The notes: generated by a model from the letters alone, not told the origin. Shown: positions 1 to 10,829, counted from the first letter of the stretch. The stretch: DNA of 32,867 bases from Methanothrix sp. (GCA_030611205.1 JAUWQF010000010.1:1-32867), one strand, 5' to 3'. Numbers and translations: made by a program.

Positions 1-610
1 GCTCGTCTATTACCCCCATGCTGGTGGCGGTCTCTGCCAGATAGAGGGCGCAGGAAGGGGTGCAGTGAAGCGCCTTAAGCCCGAAGTCCATCATAACCTC
101 CAGCTGGCGCTCGGTGTCCCCTGTGGCGCTGGGAACGGCCATGGCACCCATCCTCTCTATGCCGTAGTGGATGCCCAACCCGCCGGTGAAGAATCCGTAG
201 TTCACCGCGTTCTGGAATATGTCCTCTCTGGTGCATCCTACCATGACCAGATCCCGGGCCACCATGTCGGACCAGTTCTCTATGTCCCCGGCGGTGTAAC
301 CCACCACAGTGGGCTTACCGGTGGTGCCCGAGGAGACGTGTACCCTCACGACCTCTTCGTTGGGGACGGCAAAGAGATCGAAGGGGTAATTATCTCTTAG
401 ATCGGTCTTTTCGGTCTCTGGAAGGCGCCTGATATCCTCGAGGCTGCTTATATCGTGGGGAGAGGTGCCCGAAGCCTTCATCTTCCGGTGATAGAAAGGA
501 ACGTTCTCGTAGACCTGTTTCATGGTGTTCTTCAGTCGTCTCAGCTGCAGATCCTCGAGATCGGATCTTTTCATCGTCTCCATCTTGGGCTGCCAGAAAT
601 TCATGCTCAT
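1..610 (-). CDS. Phenylacetate-CoA ligase-like AMP-forming ligase (N-terminal part, truncated by window edge)
   Basis: Reverse-strand translation from ATG at 610/604 gives (MS)MNFWQPKMETMKRSDLEDLQLRRLKNTMKQVYENVPFYHRKM...VRVHVSSGTTGKPTVVGYTAGDIENW..., with the adenylate-forming SSGTTGKP motif and PaaK-type N-terminus. Open to window edge. Confidence 0.85.
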   Translation of the reverse strand, partial: MSMNFWQPKMETMKRSDLEDLQLRRLKNTMKQVYENVPFYHRKMKASGTSPHDISSLEDIRRLPETEKTDLRDNYPFDLFAVPNEEVVRVHVSSGTTGKPTVVGYTAGDIENWSDMVARDLVMVGCTREDIFQNAVNYGFFTGGLGIHYGIERMGAMAVPSATGDTERQLEVMMDFGLKALHCTPSCALYLAETATSMGVIDE

Positions 611-823
611 CCGATCCTCAAATTTTAGTTCGATCAAATCAATGTGCTAAGTCGTGCCGTGTGAGAGATCATCACGATATATCAATCATTCCCTGAGAAA
701 GCCCCGGCTCTTTGAGCAATAAGAGGCCATCCGATCCCGAATTTTTGGGACTAAACGCCTTTATCCTCGTCCAAGAGAGACGATACCGGCTGCGACGAGC
801 TGCCAAAAAAAAATGAGCAGGGG

Positions 824-3742
824 TCACTTTTTCAAGCTTCCCCTGATCGACTCCACTTGCTTATCCATCCTTCCGGTGGAATAGAGATATGCGACGCCAC
901 CTATGACGAAGATTAGGAGCAAGACCGCCACGATCCACCAATCGGAGGTCTTCTCTTCTACGGTCAAGGCCCTCTGGACGCCATCGACCTCCACCGTGTA
1001 GACTCCAACCTCCTCCGGCACGGCGTACTCGAAGATCACGCTCACGCTCTCGCCGGGCCCGACGGTGACGTCCTTCGTCTCCACCGTAACCCCGTTGACC
1101 TTCAGATCCACTGGCCTGATATCGTCGACCGTGCCAGTGTTCTCCAGGATCGCCTTGATCTTGATCTTCTTGCCGGCCTTCGCGGTCTCATCCATCTCCA
1201 GGCTGGCCAGATTGATGGGAGTGAGCACCACGATCTCTTTGGTGTTCTCCTCGTAGCCTTCTTTCCTGGCCTTGATGGTATGCCTGCCTACGGCATCGGA
1301 GGAATAGGAGACCGTACCCTGGCCGTCACACAGACCCACCTTCACCTCGTCGAAGAAGACCTCCGCGCCTGCCACCGGTCTCTTATCCAGTCCGATGGTG
1401 ATCTTGGTCACAAACTCTTCGCCCTTCATCACCTCAGGAGGCACGCTGATGGCCAAGACCCTCTCCTCTTTGATCACTCTCACCACGATGATGTCCTTGG
1501 CATCGGTATAGTCCGATTTCTTGGCATCGATCTCGAAGCTGCCTGCGATCTTGGGCAGATAGATGGCCACGCCGTCTCCGTCTGTTGTACTTACCTCCTC
1601 ACCATCCACCGAGATGTGGACACCGCTTACGGGCTCTCCCTTCGAGGTGACCTCTATGCGGACGGCGCCGCCTACGATCGCCTCAGCGATCTTGAACGTC
1701 AGAGGTTTGAGCGCTTCTTCTCTGACCTCGACTACCGGAACGACCAGTCTTCTCTTGTCGCCGACCTTGAACTTCAGGTTCTCCATGATGCTTATCGTCT
1801 TGCCCCGTCCAAGGCTGAAAGAGCCGTCGTTCTCCATGGTTATCCCGTCGTCGGAAACGCTCTCAATCTTCATCTTGCCGTAGCTCTCGCCTTCCTTCAC
1901 GTCCGCCGGGTCGTCAGATATCTGGAAGATACCTTCCACGGTGGCCAGATCCTCTTCTCTGCCTCGGAAGACGCTCTGGATGTGGACCGCGATGATGGGT
2001 ACGTCTTCGCTGCCGATCGACTCCTCGTAGACGAAGGTAGAGTCCTTGACCGATCTTCCTGGTTCTACGACCTTGTTGCCCACCTCGTCGCCATCCTTGG
2101 TAATGGACAGGAAGACCTTGTTACCATCCAGGTCTACCTCTTTTATCCTGAGCTCGTACCCCTCCTCCAACGGGAACGTGGCACCGCTCCGTACGGTGTA
2201 AGAATCATCATCGTCGATGAGCACCTTTCGCAGCTCTTCCTCACTTATGACGCTGAAATCGTCTGTGAACTCGGTATCGTCGTTGTATCCGGCGAAGTAC
2301 TTCTCAGCCAGGAAACCTATGACATCGTAGTCTCCCCAACGGGAATATTCGAAGCTTACAGACTTCGGCACGGTCTCGTATTCCAGGTCGCCATCGTCTA
2401 TTTTGGCGCCCGAGAACCTGGCGGTGAGCCTCTCGGTACCCACATCATCATCGATATCGTAGTAGAAGCCCTCGAAGTTGTATGGGGTCCAGGTGAACCT
2501 GTCGACCTCGTCCGGGTCTACCATGGTGCCTCTGATCTCGTAGCTTCCGGTTCTCTTCACCACGGGCGCGAACCTGAGGGTGTTGTTATCCGCGACCAGG
2601 AAGCTGACGTCGCCCATGACGGGGACCTTCTTTCCCTTCCTGAGGGTGATGGAGTTATCGTTCTCCATGATGATCCGCTTGCCAGATACCGAGTCGATCT
2701 TCATATCCCCGTACTTGTCACCGGATTCTATGGAAGTATGGGTATCGGATATCTGGAATAATCCGTTTATGGTCACCAGGCTGGTTTCTGCTCCGGAGAA
2801 GACGTTCGATATGTGAGCCATGACCAGTGGCAGGTCCTCTCCGCTGAGATCGACCTCGTATTTGTAGGTCGAATCATCGATGTCACCCGGAGTTATCACT
2901 CTGCTATCGACCTCATCACCGTCCTGGGCCAGGGAAAACCAGACCTTGTTGCCGTCCAGGTCGATCTCCTTGATCCTGAGCTCGTAGCCCTCTTCCAAGG
3001 GGAGGACAGACCCGGTGGTCACCGTGTATTCGTCATCGCTATCGATCAGAACCTCTCGCAGCTCTTCTTCGTCGAGAAGGCTGATCTCGTCGTCCGCCAC
3101 CGTCGTGCCCATATAGCCTGCGAAGAACTTCTCGGCCATGAACCCTATGACCTGATATTCGCCCCAGTCACCGAACTCGAACTCTATATCGTCTGCGTTC
3201 GTCTCGTAGACCAGGTCTCCCTCATCGATGGATCGGTCGTATTCGTCGCCGGATTTTTTCAGGTGGACCGTGAGTTCCTCGGTTCCAATTCCTTCGTCCA
3301 GGTCATAGAAGAAACCCGAGAATGTCTGGGGCGTCCAGGTGTAAGTGTCCGGGTTTATGCCCTCGCGCCAGATCCTATCGGTCTCCGAGAGCTCTATTTC
3401 TTCCTCCACTTCTTCCTCGTCTAAGGGAAGTTCTGGCGTGATCTCTCCGAGGTCGCCCGTTTCGTTTCCTGTGGCGCCGACATCACCCGTTTCGTTTCCT
3501 GTAGCGCTGACGTCACCCGTCTCGTTTCCTGTAGCGCCGACGTCACCCGTTTCGTTTCCTGTAGCGCCGACATCGCCTGTTCCATCACCAGAACTGTCGT
3601 CTGATGGTGGCGCATCAGTTGGTGGCGCATCTGATGGTGGTGCATCTCCCACGGAATCCTCTGCCAATCCAGCCAGCGGCAAGATCACCGCCATCGCAAC
3701 CAGAAGCAGACAGATCGGTCTTCCCATCCTAAAGTAGCTCAT
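824..3742 (-). CDS. Secreted S-layer-type protein with two S-layer duplication domains (DUF1608-like), Ig/CARDB-like repeats and a C-terminal TM anchor
   Basis: 972 aa ORF. Signal peptide (MGRPICLLLVAMAVILPLAGLAE), Asp/Pro/Gly/Thr low-complexity linker, two homologous blocks (TYTWTPQTFSGFFYDLDEGIGTEELT... and RFTWTPYNFEGFYYDIDDDVGTERLT...), C-terminal Ig-like segments, TM WWIVAVLLLIFVIGGVAYLY plus basic tail. Confidence 0.8.
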   Translation of the reverse strand: MSYFRMGRPICLLLVAMAVILPLAGLAEDSVGDAPPSDAPPTDAPPSDDSSGDGTGDVGATGNETGDVGATGNETGDVSATGNETGDVGATGNETGDLGEITPELPLDEEEVEEEIELSETDRIWREGINPDTYTWTPQTFSGFFYDLDEGIGTEELTVHLKKSGDEYDRSIDEGDLVYETNADDIEFEFGDWGEYQVIGFMAEKFFAGYMGTTVADDEISLLDEEELREVLIDSDDEYTVTTGSVLPLEEGYELRIKEIDLDGNKVWFSLAQDGDEVDSRVITPGDIDDSTYKYEVDLSGEDLPLVMAHISNVFSGAETSLVTINGLFQISDTHTSIESGDKYGDMKIDSVSGKRIIMENDNSITLRKGKKVPVMGDVSFLVADNNTLRFAPVVKRTGSYEIRGTMVDPDEVDRFTWTPYNFEGFYYDIDDDVGTERLTARFSGAKIDDGDLEYETVPKSVSFEYSRWGDYDVIGFLAEKYFAGYNDDTEFTDDFSVISEEELRKVLIDDDDSYTVRSGATFPLEEGYELRIKEVDLDGNKVFLSITKDGDEVGNKVVEPGRSVKDSTFVYEESIGSEDVPIIAVHIQSVFRGREEDLATVEGIFQISDDPADVKEGESYGKMKIESVSDDGITMENDGSFSLGRGKTISIMENLKFKVGDKRRLVVPVVEVREEALKPLTFKIAEAIVGGAVRIEVTSKGEPVSGVHISVDGEEVSTTDGDGVAIYLPKIAGSFEIDAKKSDYTDAKDIIVVRVIKEERVLAISVPPEVMKGEEFVTKITIGLDKRPVAGAEVFFDEVKVGLCDGQGTVSYSSDAVGRHTIKARKEGYEENTKEIVVLTPINLASLEMDETAKAGKKIKIKAILENTGTVDDIRPVDLKVNGVTVETKDVTVGPGESVSVIFEYAVPEEVGVYTVEVDGVQRALTVEEKTSDWWIVAVLLLIFVIGGVAYLYSTGRMDKQVESIRGSLKK
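3451..3570. repeat. 4 x 30-bp in-frame tandem repeat (encodes (T)GDVGATGNE-type decapeptides)
   Basis: Near-identical 30-mers at 3451, 3481, 3511 and 3541, e.g. cgtcacccgtttcgtttcctgtagcgccga, followed by a degenerate partial unit. Confidence 0.9.
3601..3645. repeat. 3 x 15-bp in-frame tandem repeat (encodes DAPPS/DAPPT)
   Basis: ctgatggtggcgcat / cagttggtggcgcat / ctgatggtggtgcat. Confidence 0.85.
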
Positions 3743-3779
3743 GGCACTCCTCCAAGCTTATAGCAGATTTAATTATCAG

Positions 3780-3815
3780 CATTATATATGATTTATATAT
3801 ATATATATATTATCA
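3780..3815. promoter_or_regulatory. AT-rich promoter-like region upstream of the S-layer-type gene, with a (TA)n run
   Basis: tatatgatttatatatatatatatatattatc; lies just upstream of the minus-strand start at 3742 (TATA-like). Confidence 0.45.
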
Positions 3816-4021
3816 AGTCTCATATACAACGATCATTTTACCAATAGCTCTAACCTGCTTTGAGTTAAGCGTTTCGTCAAAATTATATAAGGCAAACGGG
3901 ATGATATACCACCTACGCCTTATTTATCCTGACCGGATAACGAATATTGGACTCTTCGCTGTTCTTCGCTGTTTATGTACAACAAGTAACTTTTTGAACG
4001 TGGAGACCTGCACACGTTACG

Positions 4022-4759
4022 ATGCCTCCCCTCGTCAGGATCTCCGATATCGGCCTGTACCTCCGCTGTCCCAGGCTGGTCTACTTCGAGGCTCTGGGCT
4101 CCTCTCCCTGGTCCTCGGTTCCTTCCAACATGATCCTCCGGGAGCTGGCGCTCTCGATATCCGACCTGGAACCCGGAGCCGACCTGGAAGGCCACCTCAT
4201 ATCGGAGCTGCGACGAGCGGAAGAGGAACTGCCCGCGATCTACCGGGATATGATCGACCTATCCGATCTCAAGGCCGCCGCCAGAGAGATCGAGAGGGCG
4301 GTCCCCCTGATGGCGGCAGGTCTTTTCACAAAACTGGATCAAATCCTCCCTAGCGAGGTGGAGGTGGACCTGCGGTCGGACCGCCTGGGATTATCCGGCA
4401 GGCTGGACAGGCTAATCACCAGGGACCCGCCGGAGCCCTCCATAATCAGGATGGGCACGCCGCCTGAGAACGGGATCTGGAGGGACGACCGGATCCGGCT
4501 GGCAGGTTACGCCCTCCTCTTAGAAGATGCATACGACCAAAGAGTGGATCGGGGGTTCGTAGAGTACCCTCGCGCCGGTGAGATCAGATCGGCAAAGATC
4601 AGGAGCACGGACCGAAGAAGGGTGCTCAAGATCAGAGATCGTGTCCGGCAGATAAAGGAGGGCCGTCTGCCCGACCGTCCAAAAAACGCCCCCTGCGATC
4701 GGTGCCCCCTGGCGGAAAAGTGCGACTCTCGCCGATCTCTGGCCTCCAAATTCTTCTAG
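4022..4759 (+). CDS. Cas4/Dna2-like (DUF83) protein, orphan, with divergent nuclease motif
   Basis: 245 aa. N-terminal ISDIGLYLRCPRLVYFEALG, central GLSGRLDRLI, RDDRIRLAGYALLLEDAY and C-terminal CDRCPLAEKC give the single N-terminal Cys plus three C-terminal Cys layout of Cas4 Fe-S proteins. Confidence 0.7.
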   Translation: MPPLVRISDIGLYLRCPRLVYFEALGSSPWSSVPSNMILRELALSISDLEPGADLEGHLISELRRAEEELPAIYRDMIDLSDLKAAAREIERAVPLMAAGLFTKLDQILPSEVEVDLRSDRLGLSGRLDRLITRDPPEPSIIRMGTPPENGIWRDDRIRLAGYALLLEDAYDQRVDRGFVEYPRAGEIRSAKIRSTDRRRVLKIRDRVRQIKEGRLPDRPKNAPCDRCPLAEKCDSRRSLASKFF

Positions 4760-4827
4760 TTGTACAAAAAATGTGAGCGTAAGCGAAGATTCGCTCGATA
4801 AGCGTTATATCTGAAACCCGCAAATAA

Positions 4828-6217
<1,390 letters not shown>

Positions 6218-6272
6218 GACAGGGACGTACAAGGACGTACAAGCGACAAATCAACCGAGGACGGAGTTCAAG

Positions 6273-7049
6273 ATGACGGTAAAAGATGGCGATTTCATCA
6301 TGGTGGACTACACCGAGAGGACGAACGGGATGGTCGTATTCACCACAGACGAGAACCTGGCGACCGAGAATGACATCTATGACGAGCAGATCGAGTACGG
6401 ACCCAGGCTCATTGTGGTAGGTTCCAGAGACGTGGCAGAGGGGTTCAAGGAGGAACTGATCGATAAGGAGATCGGCCATTCGGGAAGCGTGGAGGTTCCT
6501 CACGAGAAGGCCTACGGCGCTTACGATCCTGATAAGGTCGATTCCGTCCTTCTGAACAAGTTCAAGGATGATAAGCCGGGGGTCGGTATGCGCACATCCA
6601 TCGACGGCAAGATGGGCACCATCACTCGCGTAATCGGGAGAAAGGTCCGGGTAGACTACAACCACCCCCTGGCGGGCAAGACGATCGAGTACGATTATAC
6701 CATCAGAGAGCTCATAGAAGACCGGGGGGAGAAGCTGAAAGGCCTGATAAAGATCTTCTCCGGGATGAACCTGGAAGTCGAGATCGTCGATGGTGACGTG
6801 GCAGAGGTCGACTCTCCATGGGAGATGGGACTCTATCAAAAATGGCCTATGATCAAGCAAGGAGTGGCGAATATGGCCATGCACCTCCTGGACCTCAAGG
6901 AGGTCCGCTTCATCGAGACCCACAAGCCAGAGCCACAGGTCACCTCACAGGTCGTATCGCCACCCCAAAAAGAGACGACGGAAAGCGCAAAAGAGGCGGC
7001 AGAAGAGAAGGAAGACGCGCCGATCGATGAGAGCGGGGAGCAGATCTAG
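6273..7049 (+). CDS. FKBP-type peptidyl-prolyl isomerase, SlyD-like long archaeal form
   Basis: GDFIMVDYTERTNG..., insert-in-flap segment NHPLAGKTIEYDYTI and a long C-terminal domain with acidic tail. Confidence 0.85.
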   Translation: MTVKDGDFIMVDYTERTNGMVVFTTDENLATENDIYDEQIEYGPRLIVVGSRDVAEGFKEELIDKEIGHSGSVEVPHEKAYGAYDPDKVDSVLLNKFKDDKPGVGMRTSIDGKMGTITRVIGRKVRVDYNHPLAGKTIEYDYTIRELIEDRGEKLKGLIKIFSGMNLEVEIVDGDVAEVDSPWEMGLYQKWPMIKQGVANMAMHLLDLKEVRFIETHKPEPQVTSQVVSPPQKETTESAKEAAEEKEDAPIDESGEQI

Positions 7050-7130
7050 TTCACCCGCCCATTTTTGAGAAGCAGTTTGAGAGGCAGTGCTGTGGGGCAG
7101 CGCCGAGAACAGCGCCGTCCCAGCAAAAGG

Positions 7131-7137
7131 TTTTATA
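7131..7137 (+). promoter_or_regulatory. Putative TATA box for the leuA/cimA-like gene
   Basis: ttttata about 25-30 nt upstream of ATG 7162, spacing expected for a leaderless archaeal transcript. Confidence 0.4.
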
Positions 7138-7161
7138 GGGCGGCGTATCCTTTCAGGGCCT

Positions 7162-8728
7162 ATGGAGCAAGAATCCTCAGCGTGGGATCGTTTTCTATAA
7201 CACCGATGCACTGCGTGACGAACGAGTTAAAATTTTCGATACCACCCTCCGTGATGGTGAACAGACGCCGGGAGTCTCCCTGACGCCCGAAGAGAAGATT
7301 ACCATCGCCAGGCAGCTCGACAAGCTTGGTGTGAGCATCATAGAAGCTGGTTTTCCCGTATCGTCCCGAGGCGAGTTCGAGGCGGTCAAGAATATCGCAG
7401 ATGAAGGCTTGGGCGTAGAGGTATGCGGCCTGGCCAGGATCGTCAAGAAGGATATCGATCGTTGTCTCGACGCCAACGTGGACATGGTCCATGTCTTCGT
7501 CTCCACCTCGGACATCCAGATAGCCCATACCATAAAGAAAAGCCATCAGGAGATAGTGAAAGCCTCTGCAGAGGCCGTCCAGTACGTAAAAGACCATGAC
7601 AGATCTTGTTTATTCTCGGCCATGGACGCCACCAGGACATCTCCTCAGTTCCTGAAGGAGATCTTCGGAGCGGTCGAAGGGGTGGGCTGTGACATAATCA
7701 ACATACCAGATACCGTAGGGGTGGCCATACCTTCATCGTTCTACAGGATGGTCAAAGAGATCTGCGAGAACACCAAGAATATGGTGGTAGACGTCCACTG
7801 TCACAACGACTTCGGCCTGGCGGTGGCCAACAGCCTGGCCGCTTTCGAAGCAGGCGCCAGGGAGGTCCAGGTTACGGTGAACGGCCTGGGCGAGAGGGCG
7901 GGCAACGCCAACCTGGCGGAAACCGTGATGAGCCTCCACTCCATCTACGGGGCCAGAACAGGCATAAAGACTCAGTACATGGTGGAGACCGCGAAGCTGG
8001 TGGAGAGACTCACCAAGATCGGCATATCGCCTACAACCCCCATCGTCGGCGAGAACGCCTTCTCTCACGAGAGCGGGATCCACAGCCAGGGCGTGCTGGA
8101 GCGATCCGACACATTCGAGCCGGGGATAATGACCCCGGAGATGGTAGGCCACCGGAGACGGATCGTGTTGGGCAAACACACCGGCAGGCACGCGGTGATG
8201 CAGTCTCTCAAAGATATGGGGTATAGCCCCAACAATGACCAGCTCCAGGAGATCCTGGAGAGGATCAAGGACCTGGGTGACAAAGGCAAACACATTACCG
8301 ACGCCGACCTCGAGACCATCGCCGAGGTGATAATCGGCGAGATCGCAAAGGACAAGCAGGCGGTGGTCTTGAAAGAGGTCTCGGTCATGACAGGAAACAT
8401 GATAACCCCCACGGCCACTGTCAGGGCTATAGTCCGCGGAGAAGAGAAGGTCCTGGCCGCGACCGGGGTGGGACCCGTCGACGCTGCCGTGAGCGCTGTT
8501 CGCGGTCTGGTGGGCGATGATACCGCGATTACGCTCAGGGACTTCAAGATAGAGGCCATAACAGGCGGGTCTAACGCCCTGGCCGAGGTGGTCATCGGGG
8601 TAGAGAACAGCCGCCGGGGCAAGATCGTCACCGCGCGATCTGCAAGAGAGGATATCGTCATGGCATCTGTAGAAGCGCTGGTGAGCGCCATAAACCGGCT
8701 CATGCTTCTGGAGGAAGATCTGAGTTGA
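7162..8728 (+). CDS. 2-isopropylmalate synthase / (R)-citramalate synthase family protein; 5' end requires a frameshift at about 7191-7194
   Basis: Frame from 7139 encodes [35 protein letters not shown]..., running into the 7331..8728 ORF ([17 protein letters not shown]-terminal allosteric LeuA domain). The only ATG upstream (7162) is in another frame. The track start (GTG 7331) would remove the DTTLRDGEQ catalytic motif. Confidence 0.85.
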
Positions 8729-9501
8729 AAGAGAAAGAGGATGCGTACGAGGTGATCGACTCTCACTGTCATCTCGATTTCAAGAACTTCAAGAAGGACA
8801 GAGACGAGGTCATCCAGAGGGCCAGGTCTGCCGGGGTAGTCACCATGATCAACTCCGGTATAGATCTGGTCACCAACGAGAGGACCCTGAAGCTGGCCGC
8901 GAGTCACCCGTTCATATATCCCACCCTGGGTCTGAGCCCCAACAGTCTTGGGTATATGAGCGATGACGACGTCCAGGCGGTCCTGGACCAGATCAGAGGA
9001 CATTCGGCAGAGATCGTGGGCGTAGGCGAAGCAGGTCTCGACTACTATCGTTGTCCGGACCTGGCAGGACGAAAAAGACAAATAGAAATATTCCAGAAAG
9101 TGGTCGACCTGTCCAGAGAGCTGGACCTTCCCCAGGTGATACATGCCAGATTGGCCGAGGACGAATGCCTGGAGATGGTGCGTCATCTGGAGAAGGTGGT
9201 ATTCCACTGCTACGGCGGGAGCATGGCCACCATGAAGGAAGCCGTGGACCTGGGGTTCTACATATCTCTGGCCACGGTAGTCTGCCGCTCTGCCCATCAC
9301 CAGGTTCTGGCCAGGAACGTTCCTCTGGAGTCGCTACTGATCGAGACCGACAGCCCCTTCCTCTCTCCCCGGCGAGGCCGGAACGAGCCCTCCTACGTCC
9401 AGGACTCCGTGGCCCTGATCGCCAGGATCAAAGATATCGCTCCGGAGGATGTCGCTCGGACCACGACCAGGAACGCAATAAGGGCCTTCGACCTACAATA
9501 G
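8725..9501 (+). CDS. TatD-family metal-dependent hydrolase
   Basis: VIDSHCHLDFKNF, GVGEAGLDYYR, VIHARLAEDE, LLIETDSPFLSP. TTG start overlaps the preceding stop (ttga). Confidence 0.92.
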   Translation: MKEKEDAYEVIDSHCHLDFKNFKKDRDEVIQRARSAGVVTMINSGIDLVTNERTLKLAASHPFIYPTLGLSPNSLGYMSDDDVQAVLDQIRGHSAEIVGVGEAGLDYYRCPDLAGRKRQIEIFQKVVDLSRELDLPQVIHARLAEDECLEMVRHLEKVVFHCYGGSMATMKEAVDLGFYISLATVVCRSAHHQVLARNVPLESLLIETDSPFLSPRRGRNEPSYVQDSVALIARIKDIAPEDVARTTTRNAIRAFDLQ

Positions 9502-9571
9502 GCCCTCCACAACACCAACAAACATAGGAAATTATATTAGAGATAACCGCCGTTGGAGAATATGTGATCCG

Positions 9572-10057
9572 ATGCCCATACATTTCGAACATATCCTGAA
9601 ATATCTAGGTTCTAGGAAAGAGAGGGGCAGGAGAAAGATCGGCCTACTGGTAGATGGGCCTAACATGCTCCGGAAAGAGTTCCAGATCGACCTGGAAGAG
9701 ATCCGGGACATGCTGAAAGACTACGGCGACATCAAGTCCGGGATGGTCTTCCTGAACCAGTACGCCTCGGAGAAGCTGGTGGAAGCGGTGGAGAACCAGG
9801 GGTTCGAGCCGGTGATCTGCACCAGTGATGTGGACGTGAGGCTGGCGGTAGAGGGGATGGAGATGATATACAGCCCGGTAATAGACACCATCGCCTTTGT
9901 CACCCGAGACGCGGACTTCAAGCCCGTCCTCCTGAAAGCCAGGGAGAAGGGGAAAGAGACCATAATCTTCGGTGCCGAGCCCGGTTTATCCGTCGCCCTC
10001 AAGAACTCTGCCGATTATGTGATCGTGCTCAGGGACGGAGAGTACGTGATCGAGTGA
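9572..10057 (+). CDS. NYN/LabA-like domain protein (TIGR00288-type putative nuclease)
   Basis: KIGLLVDGPNMLRKEF, VDVRLAVEGMEMIYSPVIDTIAFVTRDADFKPVLLKAREKGKE; acidic PIN-like residues present. Confidence 0.85.
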   Translation: MPIHFEHILKYLGSRKERGRRKIGLLVDGPNMLRKEFQIDLEEIRDMLKDYGDIKSGMVFLNQYASEKLVEAVENQGFEPVICTSDVDVRLAVEGMEMIYSPVIDTIAFVTRDADFKPVLLKAREKGKETIIFGAEPGLSVALKNSADYVIVLRDGEYVIE

Positions 10058-10121
10058 CCCTGTCCAGCATCTATTTGTACATCCTGTTTTAGACTCAGCG
10101 CTCCAAAGAGGTGTCGTCGGC

Positions 10122-10829
10122 TTGAAAGGTCTTTTCGTGTACAGAGGATTGAACGCACCCAGGAACGCTGTCATCCTTCTGAGAGACTGGTGGAAGGGTT
10201 CCGATCGCGATTATGGGGACGGATGGGACGACCCCGATCCCTGGGAAGATAATAGGACCCATTCGCCACCCAGATCATCACTTCCCTTGACCATCTCGGG
10301 TATGATACTGACCCTATGTGTCCTCCTCTTTCTGGTGCGGTTGGCGGCGCCTTCCTTCGCCCTCAACTATCTGGCCCTGAACCCGGCATTGGTGATGTCC
10401 CGACCTTGGACGCTGATCACCCATATGTTCATGCACGCCAACTTCAATCATCTCTTCTTCAACATGATATTCTTATTCTTCTTCGGAACCGAGCTGGAAC
10501 GCAGGATAGGGGAGAACCGGTTCCTCATGGTCTTCATCGTATCTGGACTGGTCGCCGCCTTTGGCCAGATGGCCGTGGTGCCCGTAGGCTTTATGCTTGG
10601 AGCAAGCGGCGCGCTCTACGGGGTGATGGGATGTCTGGCGGTGATCGCCCCGGAGATAAGGGTCCTCCTATTCTTCGTGATCCCTGTGAGCATAAGGGCA
10701 TCGGTGGTCCTCTTTGCCATTTTGGACTTCACCATGATGGGTAGCGCCGACAGCATAGCCCACATGGCTCATGTCGCCGGACTGGTGGCAGGTGTGGTCT
10801 TCGGGGAGACTATGAAGAGGAGATATTGA
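10122..10829 (+). CDS. Rhomboid-family intramembrane serine protease
   Basis: HMFMHANFNHLFFNMIFLFFFG, GASGALYGVMG (catalytic Ser) and HMAHVAGLVAGVVFG (catalytic His); several TM helices; TTG start. Confidence 0.9.
   Translation: MKGLFVYRGLNAPRNAVILLRDWWKGSDRDYGDGWDDPDPWEDNRTHSPPRSSLPLTISGMILTLCVLLFLVRLAAPSFALNYLALNPALVMSRPWTLITHMFMHANFNHLFFNMIFLFFFGTELERRIGENRFLMVFIVSGLVAAFGQMAVVPVGFMLGASGALYGVMGCLAVIAPEIRVLLFFVIPVSIRASVVLFAILDFTMMGSADSIAHMAHVAGLVAGVVFGETMKRRY

Noticed and set aside
1280-2761. 493 aa + strand ORF
   Set aside because: Antisense to the S-layer-type gene, which has signal peptide, domains and TM; product is low-complexity His/Leu/Asp/Val-rich, typical of a mirrored GC-biased frame.
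3421-3645. Possible CRISPR-like array
   Set aside because: The 30-bp units are directly tandem with no unique spacers and lie in-frame within a coding region.
3901-4353. 150 aa + strand ORF overlapping the Cas4-like gene
   Set aside because: Alternative frame over a better supported CDS; Pro/Arg/Gly-rich product with no domain.
4022-4759. CRISPR-Cas adaptation locus
   Set aside because: No cas1/cas2 or repeat-spacer array nearby; only a lone Cas4-like ORF flanked by housekeeping pyrB.
7733-8293. 186 aa - strand ORF
   Set aside because: Antisense to the leuA-like catalytic domain.
8065-9300. 411 aa - strand ORF
   Set aside because: Antisense to the leuA-like and tatD genes, which carry clear catalytic motifs; no recognisable family.
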